Part shown: piece after piece, positions 9,687-17,469 of the stretch
How positions within the stretch are numbered: the first letter of the stretch is position 1
Layout: each line of letters starts with the position of its first letter
NCBI RefSeq assembly: GCF_900129795.1
Contig: NZ_FQWW01000001.1
Coordinates: forward strand, 434,001 to 498,000
From: Flavobacterium sp. CF108
GTDB lineage: Bacteria; Bacteroidota; Bacteroidia; Flavobacteriales; Flavobacteriaceae
Direction of reading: 5' to 3'
DNA length: 64,000 bases
Translations under genes and position numbers: made by a program
The notes under the pieces: generated by a model
Databases searched by the model: none
What the model saw: only the letters and a program-made list of their open reading frames with translations
What the model was told of the DNA's origin: nothing

Positions 9687-9718
9687 AAAACTCCAAAATC
9701 AAATGACTTTGGAGTTTT
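9687..9718 (+). terminator. Rho-independent terminator after the acetyltransferase
   Basis: An 11-base perfect stem (AAAACTCCAAA against TTTGGAGTTTT) with a 10-base loop ends in a T run. It may serve both strands, since the next gene is convergent. Confidence 0.75.
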
Positions 9719-9744
9719 TAAGTTTTTACAAACTTGTATGTTTG

Positions 9745-10197
9745 TTACATTTCGTTCAAGTCGTTGAATTCGTGTAAAGATTTTAATGTGTTTTCGTAGA
9801 ATAAAATTGCTGCGATAAGGTTTCCTTTATCAGAGTAAGGCATCATTTTTCTTTGAAACTCTACTGTGGTATCTAAGAAAGTAGAAGTTCCAATTGCTTG
9901 GTTATCTAAGATTTTTTTGTGGTCTCCATCGTCTGGAATACCTAAATCTGCCATAGTAACTCCTGGTTTTGTAACCAAAGCGATGTAAGGAAGAGTTTTT
10001 ACTAAAACTTTAATACGCTCGATGTACAATTCTAAAAGTTCACCTTTTTGCATACCGCTTAATTCTTTTTGATCGTGGTATTTACGAATTAAGGCTGTTG
10101 TACTGATGATACTTCTTGGGGCATTTTTTGCTTGTGCCATGATAGCGCCAGTCGTCAAGAAGAAAAGGGCACATAATAGTATAATTTTGCTCTTCAT
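9745..10197 (-). CDS. Conserved secreted protein of unknown function
   Basis: I do not recognise this 150-residue protein. It begins with a clear signal peptide (MKSKIILLCALFFLTTGAIMAQ, cut near residue 22; first part MKSKIILLCALFFLTTG). The mature part is mostly helical and polar, with no Cys and no catalytic motif I can name. It is likely periplasmic. It stands alone, with a terminator on its 3' side shared with the convergent acetyltransferase. Confidence 0.75.
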   Translation of the reverse strand: MKSKIILLCALFFLTTGAIMAQAKNAPRSIISTTALIRKYHDQKELSGMQKGELLELYIERIKVLVKTLPYIALVTKPGVTMADLGIPDDGDHKKILDNQAIGTSTFLDTTVEFQRKMMPYSDKGNLIAAILFYENTLKSLHEFNDLNEM

Positions 10198-10305
10198 TTT
10201 ATAGATGTAAATTAGTTGTTGGTTGTGACAAAAATATATAAATTAAGTTAAATCACAACTTATTTCATTTCTTTTTTTTAGAAAACTTTAACAATGAGTA
10301 TTATA

Positions 10306-11016
10306 TCATTCAATTTCGTCGTCGTAACTCAGCGTATCTTTAGGAATTTCGGCTATTTGATGGCTGTTTCTTATATCGTCTGGCGACTTAATAATTCTAA
10401 ATCTTCCCGGATATTTTATCCAAATACTCTTTTTATTGCCGTAATAATCCATAAATTCTTCACAAACAAACACGGCATGTGCTGTTGACCAAGCCACAAC
10501 ACCGCAAAATTCATTTCCGGATTGTCGCTTTAATTTTTGAATTTGCTTGCCTTTTTCGAATCCCAGATATTTATAAATAGTTGGTGTATACACTTCACCA
10601 TCTTCTAAATCTTCTAATGCTTTATCAAAAGTGGCATCCTTATCAATAATCTGTTTGTATTTTGCCATTACTGCGTAGGCCAGTATTGCATAATCTGTAA
10701 TGGCTTCGGCCTCACAATTATCTTTAATAAGAACAAACCCTGCAGAAAATCTGGCTTTATCAAGTTCAGCGCTTTTTAGATTAAAGGAAGCATTATTTTT
10801 TAGTATAATTTTTTGCTCGTTGTCGCTTATTTTTTGAGTTACAAAAAGATTGTCTAATCCATAAATATTTAAAGCGGCTTTGATTAAAGCAATCGATGAG
10901 CAGTTGGTGCGTTCTCCTTGTTTAAAGCTTTCCCATATTTGATCTGAGCTCAATTGAGAGTAACAATTTGAATAACCGAATATTAAAAATAAAAATATTG
11001 AGGTAACGGATTTCAT
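10306..11016 (-). CDS. Secreted protein with a possible papain-like Cys/His pair
   Basis: This 236-residue protein has a signal peptide (about 1-21). The mature start carries TNCSSIALIKAAL with C39 at the beginning of a predicted helix, and a later strand WSTAHAVFVCEEF holds H180. A Cys at a helix N-terminus followed by a distant His-Ala-Val strand is the arrangement of C39/papain-like peptidases, so a thiol peptidase-like fold is possible, but family membership is not proven. The C-terminus is acidic. No partner gene is evident. Confidence 0.7.
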   Translation of the reverse strand: MKSVTSIFLFLIFGYSNCYSQLSSDQIWESFKQGERTNCSSIALIKAALNIYGLDNLFVTQKISDNEQKIILKNNASFNLKSAELDKARFSAGFVLIKDNCEAEAITDYAILAYAVMAKYKQIIDKDATFDKALEDLEDGEVYTPTIYKYLGFEKGKQIQKLKRQSGNEFCGVVAWSTAHAVFVCEEFMDYYGNKKSIWIKYPGRFRIIKSPDDIRNSHQIAEIPKDTLSYDDEIE

Positions 11017-11206
11017 TGTCTTTGGCTTTTATAATTGTTTCCAAAAAACTAATTTTTAGAAATTATAGATTTGCAAATCTATAAAAATCAACCCATAGTT
11101 TTTTTTACTTCGCAAAATTTATTAACAATTATAAACTGCTCTCTAGTTGAATACTTAGCAAAGTATTGTCATTATTGTTTTCAACAACTAAAATTAATTC
11201 AAAATA

Positions 11207-11238
11207 AAAACGTCTCAAATAGGAATTTGAGACGTTTT
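11207..11238. terminator. Perfect 14-base hairpin overlapping a stop codon
   Basis: AAAACGTCTCAAAT (11207-11220) and ATTTGAGACGTTTT (11225-11238) form a perfect stem with a 4-base loop. T-rich sequence follows on both strands. The stop of the 73-codon minus-strand gene (11215-11217) lies inside one arm. Confidence 0.75.
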
Positions 11239-11436
11239 AAAATTATTTTTTTCTTCGTTATTCAACTTATCGTCAAAATCAGGTTCTTTATCTTTAAATT
11301 TATGAGTATCAACATCATATTTTTCATCGTTTGTTAAAACTTCATCATGATCTTTATATTGATGTTTTCTCATGTCACTTCGATTATCAGAACCACTCTT
11401 TGGAATGTTATTCGGATTTGGATTTTTTGTGTTCAT
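11215..11436 (-). CDS. Small highly charged protein of unknown function
   Basis: The 73-residue product is hydrophilic and rich in Asp, Lys and Asn, with no hydrophobic core and no signal peptide, so it is probably intrinsically disordered. Gene-like signs are a proper ATG, position between two same-strand genes, and a strong terminator at the 3' end. The last six codons and the stop form part of that hairpin. I cannot assign a function; short acidic-basic proteins of this kind are often stress-related in Bacteroidota, which is only an analogy. Confidence 0.6.
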   Translation of the reverse strand: MNTKNPNPNNIPKSGSDNRSDMRKHQYKDHDEVLTNDEKYDVDTHKFKDKEPDFDDKLNNEEKNNFKTSQIPI

Positions 11437-11508
11437 AACTCTAATTTTTAAATTTTATTAAAATTACTTAAACTCAAAATCAAACACTTATATAATCATT
11501 TTTAAAAG

Positions 11509-12162
11509 TTATAGGATATTTTGTTTCTTCGGATCAAATAACATTGCTGTACATAAACAGTTTTTTCTTTCCTTATTCAGTAATATGGGGCAATTGACAC
11601 AGGATTTACAGTTTTCCCAAAAAACCTCATCGGTAGTTAATTCGGAATAAGTAACAGGTTCAAAACCGAGTTCGTGGTTCATTTTCATTACTGCCAAACC
11701 TGTTGTAAGACTAAAAATACTGGCTTCGGGATATTTTTGACGGCTTAATTCAAAAATTTTTCTTTTAATGTTTTTAGCAAGTCCCGTATGTCTGAATTCA
11801 GGAGCCACTATTAATCCGGAATTTGAAACATAACGGCCATTATCCCAAGAAGAAATAAAAGAAAAACCTGCCCATCTTCCGTCTAATGCAAAAGCAATAA
11901 CAGCTTCACCCTTTTCTATTTTTTCCTTAAGAAGTTCTGGTGACCGTCCGGAAATACCAGTTCCCCGGGCTAAAGCAGATGATAATGTCATGTCACAAAT
12001 TTCCTGTACCCAAAAAATATGATCAGAATTGGCAGTTTCAACCCAAAATTCAATTGGATCTTCAGGGTTTTGATTATGGCAGAATAAGTTGGTTTTATCT
12101 AAAATGGAGGCAGACAGAAAATCTTTGTCTGAAAAATCTACGGGCGGTTCTTGGGTTTTCAT
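11509..12162 (-). CDS. GNAT acetyltransferase of the arginine-cluster type with C-terminal Cys cluster
   Basis: The 217-residue protein has a GNAT core: EICDMTLSSALARGTGI, FALDGRWAGFSFISSW, the acetyl-CoA loop VAPEFRHTGLAKNIK, and TTGLAVMKMNHELGF. The C-terminus has five cysteines (C185, C188, C191, C202, C204) in a CxxCxxC...CLC pattern that could bind metal. From memory, this layout matches the GNAT that opens arginine-biosynthesis operons in Bacteroidota, where it is thought to replace N-acetylglutamate synthase. Here it is solitary, without argG, argC or argD nearby, and has about 40 extra N-terminal residues. It may be a paralogue with another role. Confidence 0.82.
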   Translation of the reverse strand: MKTQEPPVDFSDKDFLSASILDKTNLFCHNQNPEDPIEFWVETANSDHIFWVQEICDMTLSSALARGTGISGRSPELLKEKIEKGEAVIAFALDGRWAGFSFISSWDNGRYVSNSGLIVAPEFRHTGLAKNIKRKIFELSRQKYPEASIFSLTTGLAVMKMNHELGFEPVTYSELTTDEVFWENCKSCVNCPILLNKERKNCLCTAMLFDPKKQNIL

Positions 12163-12613
12163 ATTTGATTTATCGCATTTTAATTTAGTAATAAAGCGTA
12201 ATTCTATAATTCAAACACGTTTTCCAAATTAGAGACCAATTGTAACATTATAATTCCCTTTTAAACATTAAATACTGTTTATCAACAATTTACACAAAAC
12301 AACAAAACAGTACAGCTAATCCATATACCTATCAAAATGATACGTTTTTATCATTTTGATTAACACATCATAATTTAATTTTCTTCCTGATATAGATCGA
12401 TTTACGAACAAGCTGCCAAATTTTATTTAATCTTCTATTGCTTTAAAAGCAAAGTTATCTTATAGCACTCATGGTCACTTACAAAGTTCTTGTTTCTAAC
12501 TTTGGAAAACATTGATATATAATATCAAACAAATTGACTTTAATCAAGATTTTTAGCTCTTAAATTATCTTTTTTTGAAGTAACTTAGCTCATCAAAAAG
12601 TCTGCATACGATT
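12163..12613. other. Divergent intergenic region, 451 bases
   Basis: No gene is visible. The region separates the divergent GNAT and Crp genes and holds one perfect inverted repeat, listed separately. The rest is AT-rich with no further structure I can support. Confidence 0.5.
12331..12360. promoter_or_regulatory. Perfect 12-base inverted repeat, candidate operator
   Basis: ATCAAAATGATA and TATCATTTTGAT flank a 6-base spacer (CGTTTT). No T run follows on either strand and no gene ends nearby, so a protein-binding site is more likely than a terminator. It lies about 170 bases upstream of the minus-strand GNAT and 254 bases upstream of the Crp gene. Confidence 0.45.
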
Positions 12614-13222
12614 ATGAAAAATACTGAGGAAACTCAAAATAGCGCTTTCGAATTTTTTAAAACCTATATTAATAGTAAAGTCACTATTTCTGATAGTGAT
12701 TTTGAAAAGATTCGTGAAGTTGGAAAAATTAAAAAACTGCGCAAAAAACAATATTTGCTTCAGGAAGGCGATCTTTGGCAGCATTATGCTTTTGTATGTT
12801 CCGGCTGTCTGCGAACGTATACTGTAGACGAAAAAAGTGCCGAACATATTATAAAATTCTCTATTGAAAACTGGTGGGCGGGCGATCGCGAAGCTTTACT
12901 AAATATCACGCCATCTAAATATAATATTGACGCTCTCGAAGAATCAATTTTGATAATGATCAAAAGAGAAGATATGGATAACTTATTTATTGCGATTCCT
13001 GAATTTCTCTCGATGATTAATAATCTTATAAACAGAACGTATATCGCGGCACAAAACAGAGTAAATGATGCGATGACGTTTAGTACAGAAGAACGATACA
13101 ATCAGTTTATTCAAAAATTTCCTGATATTTTTAATCGCGTTCCCCTGCATATGATTGCTTCTTATTTGGGCGTTTCCGCCGAAAGATTAAGCAGAATCAG
13201 AAGTTTATCTGCCAAAAAATAA
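12614..13222 (+). CDS. Crp/Fnr family transcriptional regulator
   Basis: The 202-residue protein has a cyclic-nucleotide-binding-like beta barrel (about 25-125, with LLQEGDLWQHYAFVCSGCLR) and a short C-terminal winged helix (about 155-202, RVPLHMIASYLGVSAERLSRIR). The ligand-binding Arg-Ser pair of true Crp is not evident, so the effector is unknown. It is related to the interrupted paralogue at 14829-15407; both have the rare string IENWW-GDRE-LLN. A terminator ends it. The next two plus-strand genes have their own promoter and are plausible targets. Confidence 0.9.
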   Translation: MKNTEETQNSAFEFFKTYINSKVTISDSDFEKIREVGKIKKLRKKQYLLQEGDLWQHYAFVCSGCLRTYTVDEKSAEHIIKFSIENWWAGDREALLNITPSKYNIDALEESILIMIKREDMDNLFIAIPEFLSMINNLINRTYIAAQNRVNDAMTFSTEERYNQFIQKFPDIFNRVPLHMIASYLGVSAERLSRIRSLSAKK

Positions 13223-13223
13223 C

Positions 13224-13251
13224 AAAAGCCTTGACCTATGTCAAGGCTTTT
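13224..13251 (+). terminator. Rho-independent terminator after the Crp gene
   Basis: A 12-base perfect stem (AAAAGCCTTGAC / GTCAAGGCTTTT) with a 4-base loop, followed by T residues, starts directly after the stop codon. Confidence 0.85.
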
Positions 13252-13266
13252 TTGCTTTAAAGGTCA

Positions 13267-13298
13267 TTGGTCTGCCCCTCGCTCCTGCTATAACTTTG
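13267..13298 (+). promoter_or_regulatory. Bacteroidota-type promoter for the oxidoreductase/SDR operon
   Basis: TTGG at 13267-13270 and a perfect TAnnTTTG element (TAACTTTG, 13291-13298) are separated by 20 bases, placing transcription start near 13305, about 34 bases before the start codon. Confidence 0.6.
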
Positions 13299-13338
13299 TC
13301 TTATTAAAATCAATATCAACAATATAATAATAAACGAT

Positions 13339-13938
13339 ATGAAAATAGGAATTATAGGAGCCGGAGCTATAGGTTTAGCTTTTGCTCAAAGAGCAGCTCA
13401 ATCCGGACATGAAGTTTTTATCAGCAACAGCCGTGGAGCAGATTCATTAAAAGATACAGCACAAAGAATAGGTAATAATGTAAAAGCAGTCAGCAAACAA
13501 GAAGCTGCAGAAGCTGATATTATTTTGCTTTCTATTCCGTGGCAAAAACTGGAAGATTCCATTCAGGATTTACCAGATATGACAGGAAAAATTATTCTTG
13601 ATGCCAACAATCCCATTATTAATCCTGGATTTATTCTTCCTGATTTGGGCGGAAAAACTTCAAGCGAAATCGTGGCTTCACTTTTACCAAATGCACATAT
13701 TGTAAAAGCATTCAATACTTTACAGCCTGCGGTGATTGGACCAAATAATAAAAATAGTGCCAGAACTGTCATCTTTTATTCTGGCGACAATTCAAAAGCT
13801 AAAAACAGCGTCAAAGTACTTTTAGAAACCTTAAACTTTTCTGGAGTTGATCTTGGAAGCTTGGTTCGCGGCGGCGCCATGCAGCAATTTCCAGGCGGAC
13901 CGCTTGCGGGACTGCATTTATTAAACACTTCAAATTAA
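13339..13938 (+). CDS. NADPH-dependent oxidoreductase, F420-reductase-like NAD(P)-binding protein
   Basis: The 199-residue protein opens with a Rossmann dinucleotide motif (GIIGAGAIGLAFAQRA) and has the DIILLSIPW and LDANNP strings of the short F420:NADP oxidoreductase-like family (ProC/NpdG related). Bacteroidota lack F420 in general, so the partner may be another flavin or a small ketone; this is inference. The SDR gene follows after 45 bases in the same transcript. The two probably act on related carbonyl substrates under the neighbouring Crp-type regulators. Confidence 0.87.
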   Translation: MKIGIIGAGAIGLAFAQRAAQSGHEVFISNSRGADSLKDTAQRIGNNVKAVSKQEAAEADIILLSIPWQKLEDSIQDLPDMTGKIILDANNPIINPGFILPDLGGKTSSEIVASLLPNAHIVKAFNTLQPAVIGPNNKNSARTVIFYSGDNSKAKNSVKVLLETLNFSGVDLGSLVRGGAMQQFPGGPLAGLHLLNTSN

Positions 13939-13983
13939 AACAATTAATACATTAATAAAATTCACAAATTAAAAAATTAGATC

Positions 13984-14730
13984 ATGGAAAAATTAGCAAA
14001 TAAAGTAGCATTAGTAACTGGTGGAAGTCGTGGAATTGGTGCTGCAATCGTAAAAAAATTAGCAGCAGATGGAGCTGCTGTAGCTTTTACTTATGTAAGT
14101 TCTGAAGAAAAAGCACAGGCATTAGCCAATGAAATTATAAATAACGGCGGTAAAGCATTTGCCATAAAAGCAAACAGCGGAGATCCTGTTTCTGTTAAAA
14201 ATGCGGTAGACCAAACAGCAGAAAAATTTGGAAAATTAAACATTTTAGTAAACAGCGCCGGAGTTTCTGTTTACAGCGTTGTGGACAATGCAGATGAAAC
14301 ACTGGATGCTTTAAAAGAATTACATGCTGTAAATACGGCTGGAGTTGCTGCAGGTGTAAGAGCTGCAACTAAATATTTAGGAGAAGGCGGACGCATCATC
14401 AACATTGGTTCTACGTTTGCAGACCGTTTACCATTTGCTGGATTTGCAGATTATGCGGCTTCAAAAGCTGCTCTTGCTGCTTATTCAAGAGGTTGGGCTT
14501 GGGATTTAGGAAAAAAAGGAATTACGGTAAACACAATTCATCCTGGGCCAACAGCTACAGATATGAATCCTGATAATACTGATTTCTCAGATGTTGTAAA
14601 AGCAAGCGTAGCTTTAGGTCGTTATGCTGATCCTTCTGAAATTGCAAATGTGGTTGCATTTATCGCAAGTCCTGAAGCTTCTTTTGTAACCGGAACAACC
14701 ATCACAGTTGACGGCGGACAAAACGCATAA
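13984..14730 (+). CDS. Short-chain dehydrogenase/reductase (3-oxoacyl-ACP reductase-like)
   Basis: This 248-residue classical SDR shows the TGGSRGIG cofactor motif (about 13-20), the NSAG motif, the YAASK catalytic Tyr/Lys and the terminal VTGTTITVDGG typical of FabG-like enzymes. The wider class uses NADPH to reduce ketones or oxidise alcohols; the substrate cannot be read here. It shares the promoter at 13267-13298 with the preceding oxidoreductase and is closed by a strong hairpin. Confidence 0.92.
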   Translation: MEKLANKVALVTGGSRGIGAAIVKKLAADGAAVAFTYVSSEEKAQALANEIINNGGKAFAIKANSGDPVSVKNAVDQTAEKFGKLNILVNSAGVSVYSVVDNADETLDALKELHAVNTAGVAAGVRAATKYLGEGGRIINIGSTFADRLPFAGFADYAASKAALAAYSRGWAWDLGKKGITVNTIHPGPTATDMNPDNTDFSDVVKASVALGRYADPSEIANVVAFIASPEASFVTGTTITVDGGQNA

Positions 14731-14748
14731 TTCAGTTTAATTCAAATA

Positions 14749-14783
14749 AAAAAGGTTAGAAAACAATGTTTTCTAACCTTTTT
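14749..14783. terminator. Bidirectional terminator between SDR and interrupted Crp gene
   Basis: A 16-base stem (14749-14764 with 14768-14783) is flanked by A and T runs and lies between convergent transcription units. Confidence 0.8.
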
Positions 14784-14828
14784 GTATTCAGATTAATAAT
14801 TAACCATTCACAATTATCAATTATCAAC

Positions 14829-15407
14829 TCATTTCTTCAAAGTCTGCTTTCGAATCCTGCTTAAAGTTTCAGGCGTTATTCCCAAATAAGAGGCGACCAT
14901 ATGCTGCGGAACTCTTAAGGCAATATGAGCCTGTTTTTCCATAAAGTTTTTATACTTTTCTTCGGCAGAATGGCTGATACTGCTGTTAATTCTGTTTTGA
15001 CTTGCGCCAAAGCTTCTTTCGATAATCTAGTTTACCAAATCCTGAAATTGAGGAATACTTTTGTTAAGCATTGCAAAATTATCTTTGCTGATTAATAATA
15101 CTTCGCTGTCTTCAATCGCATCTATATTAAAACGTAAAGGCGTTCCGTTTAGAAGGCTTTCCCGGTCTCCTATCCACCAATTTTCAATCGCAAAATTAAT
15201 AATATGCTCGTTTGATTTATCATTTACGCTATACGTTCGCAAACAGCCTCTTGTAATAAAAGCATTAAAACGCCAGATATCGCCTTCCTGAAGCAGGTAT
15301 TGATTTTTTCTAAGTTTACGTACAACGGTAACTTCCCGAATCATTTCTAATTCTTCATCACTCAATTGTATCTGATTCAGTAAATATTTGGAAAAAACTT
15401 CAAACAT
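14829..15407 (-). pseudogene. Crp/Fnr family regulator interrupted by an in-frame amber codon
   Basis: The open frame from 15407 stops at a TAG (15027-15029) after 126 codons. The same frame continues past it for 65 codons with a complete, well-conserved C-terminal winged helix (HIALRVPQHMVASYLGI, then TLSRIRK) to a TGA at 14829-14831. The whole matches the intact paralogue at 12614 end to end; the amber falls at the hinge helix after QDLVN. One base change, for example from AAG or CAG, would explain it. The truncated product would keep only the sensor barrel and lose DNA binding. A sequencing error or a very recent mutation is also possible. The aldehyde dehydrogenase gene lies 72 bases upstream on the same strand. 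Confidence 0.8.
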
Positions 15408-15479
15408 ATCTTGGGTATAAAAACTTTAAAAAGCTAATTTTTCTAGCTAAACAAAGATAATACAATTGCTCACTTTCCA

Positions 15480-17114
15480 TTAAAATATATAATCGGTACT
15501 TAAAAAGTTAGAATCGTGATCTCTTACAATCGAATTGAACAATTTCTTATTGGCATCTGTAGCTTTGGTAGCAACAAGTGAACGAATTGAAAACGAACGC
15601 AATGCATCAGATATGGATAAAGTTCCTTCTGCGCTGTCTTTTCTTCCGGTAAACGGAAAAACGTCTGGTCCGCGTTGTGATTGGCAGTTGATATTTACTC
15701 GGCTTACCAAATTCACAAACGGATCAATTAAATTGGCCACTTCTCTCGAATCTTCACTAAAAATACTCACCTGCATTCCGTGCGACGCGTTGATTTGGTA
15801 ATTAATGGGTTCATCTATAGAATCAAAAGGAACAACCGGAATAATTGGGCCAAATTGTTCTTCGTGATACAATTTCATTTTATCGTTTACAGGATAAACG
15901 ACAGACGGAAATACAAATGAATTATTGGTATAGCCTCCGTTTTCATTTATAATTTTTGCTCCGTTTGCCAATGCATCATCCAGGCAATTTTTAAGATAAG
16001 CCGGTTTATCAAATTCCGGAAGCGGTGTAATTTTTACGTCTTTATCCCAAGGAAGTCCCGGTTTTAAGGCGGCGACAGCTTCACTCAATTTTTGGACAAA
16101 TTCATCGGCAACATCTTTCTGTACAAAAATTAATTTTAATGCCGTACAGCGCTGTCCATTAAAAGATAATGCGCCCAGTAAACATTCATTTACAGCCACA
16201 TTTATGTCGGCGTGTTTGGTTACAATGGCCGCATTTTTAGCATCAAGACTTAAAATAGAACGCAGTCTGTTCGCTTTTGGGTGTAGTTTCTTTAATCCAT
16301 TTGCTACATTACTTGATCCAATAAAAGCCAGTACATTTACTTTTCCGCTTTCCATTAATGGAGAAATAATCTCTGCTCCTCGTCCATAAAGTGTATTTAC
16401 CGTTCCCGGAGGAAATGCTTCTTTAAAGGCATTCAATAAAGGATAATGTGCTAAAACGCCATGTTTAGGCAGTTTAAATAAAATGGTATTTCCCATTATT
16501 AAGGCCGGAATCAGCGTGGTAAAAATTTCATTTAAAGGATAATTAAATGGTCCCATACTTAAAACAACGCCCAGAGAAGATCGTCTAACTTGTGCCAAAA
16601 CACCTTCTGCTTCTTCAAATCGTGAAGATTGTCTGTCCAGATCTTTTAAGGCATCAATTGTAGCGTTGATGTATTCTACGGTTCGGTCAAATTCTTTGGT
16701 TGAATCAGGAAGACTTTTTCCAATTTCCCACATCAAAAGTTTGATCACCAGTTCACGCTGCTGAATCATTAAATACACAAATTTCTGCATGCATTTAATT
16801 CTGTCTTCAACGCTCATTGTTGGCCAAACGCCTTGTCCGTCGTCGTAAGCTGCAACCGCTGCGTCTAACGATTCTAATGCTTCTTTGGCAGAAGTATGCG
16901 GAATTGTTCCAACGAGTTTGCGTTTAAGTCCGTCTGCTCCATTTACAAAAACGGGAGAAAAAACTTCTGTAACGTCTCCGTTCCATGGAACTAATTTACC
17001 ATTTAAGAGATATTCTCTTTGATGAATTTCTGAAATCTGATATTCTTGGGGGATTAGATTTTCTTCTGTAAAAAGGCCGTCAATAGCCGTTAGGGATGCT
17101 TTTAAATTTTCCAT
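15480..17114 (-). CDS. Aldehyde dehydrogenase, NADP-dependent GAPDH (GAPN)-like, with altered active site
   Basis: This 544-residue ALDH begins at the ATG at 17114; the longer frame would need TTG. The fold motifs are GPFNYPLNE (cofactor/substrate site), FIGSS, and the catalytic Cys in NGQRC (C323). The usual ELGGK motif with the general-base Glu reads SLDAK here (S289), so that Glu is missing. GAPN-like relatives oxidise glyceraldehyde-3-phosphate or other aldehydes with NADP+. Loss of the base may slow deacylation or mean another residue takes over. The protein is about 60 residues longer than typical ALDHs, with an N-terminal extension. The Crp-type remnant lies just downstream. Confidence 0.88.
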   Translation of the reverse strand: MENLKASLTAIDGLFTEENLIPQEYQISEIHQREYLLNGKLVPWNGDVTEVFSPVFVNGADGLKRKLVGTIPHTSAKEALESLDAAVAAYDDGQGVWPTMSVEDRIKCMQKFVYLMIQQRELVIKLLMWEIGKSLPDSTKEFDRTVEYINATIDALKDLDRQSSRFEEAEGVLAQVRRSSLGVVLSMGPFNYPLNEIFTTLIPALIMGNTILFKLPKHGVLAHYPLLNAFKEAFPPGTVNTLYGRGAEIISPLMESGKVNVLAFIGSSNVANGLKKLHPKANRLRSILSLDAKNAAIVTKHADINVAVNECLLGALSFNGQRCTALKLIFVQKDVADEFVQKLSEAVAALKPGLPWDKDVKITPLPEFDKPAYLKNCLDDALANGAKIINENGGYTNNSFVFPSVVYPVNDKMKLYHEEQFGPIIPVVPFDSIDEPINYQINASHGMQVSIFSEDSREVANLIDPFVNLVSRVNINCQSQRGPDVFPFTGRKDSAEGTLSISDALRSFSIRSLVATKATDANKKLFNSIVRDHDSNFLSTDYIF

Positions 17115-17469
17115 ATACAAATGTTTAATTGGTAATTAAAATTCTAATAAAATTCGTTTTTGGTTTTAACTTATTTCCCTAACAAATTAAGGAATGTTAA
17201 ACAGAACTATGTTAAAATTCTGTTATCAGTTTCAATTGATAAGCAATGAGTATACCTTTCTTGTAAAACCAAAGAATTCAAGACATTATAGCTATAGAAA
17301 AAATCTTATTTATTTTATTTCGCTAATTTGGTATTGAAAATTATTGATATTTAAAAAATAAGATAGCGATTGTACTTCAATAAAAAATTGAATTTGTGTA
17401 TATACTAATTTCGCTCTAAATTTGCCCATTCTAAATTTGGTACAAAAATTTAGTTTTAAACAAACGAAT
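17115..17469. other. Divergent intergenic region, 355 bases
   Basis: No gene or hairpin is seen. TAATTTCG at 17406-17413 is one mismatch from the TAnnTTTG element and would start transcription near 17420, which favours the ATG at 17470 for the next gene. Confidence 0.45.

Noticed and set aside
10294..10488. 64-codon plus-strand frame at the end of the secreted Cys/His protein gene
   Set aside because: It overlaps the real minus-strand gene and shows no recognisable features.
15027..15029. TAG read as pyrrolysine or another recoded amino acid
   Set aside because: No pyl genes are in view, Bacteroidota are not known for it, and the paralogue has an ordinary residue there.
17422..17469. Upstream TTG start for the zinc-finger monooxygenase
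   Set aside because: It coincides with the likely transcription start and adds an unlike N-terminus before MWTTC.
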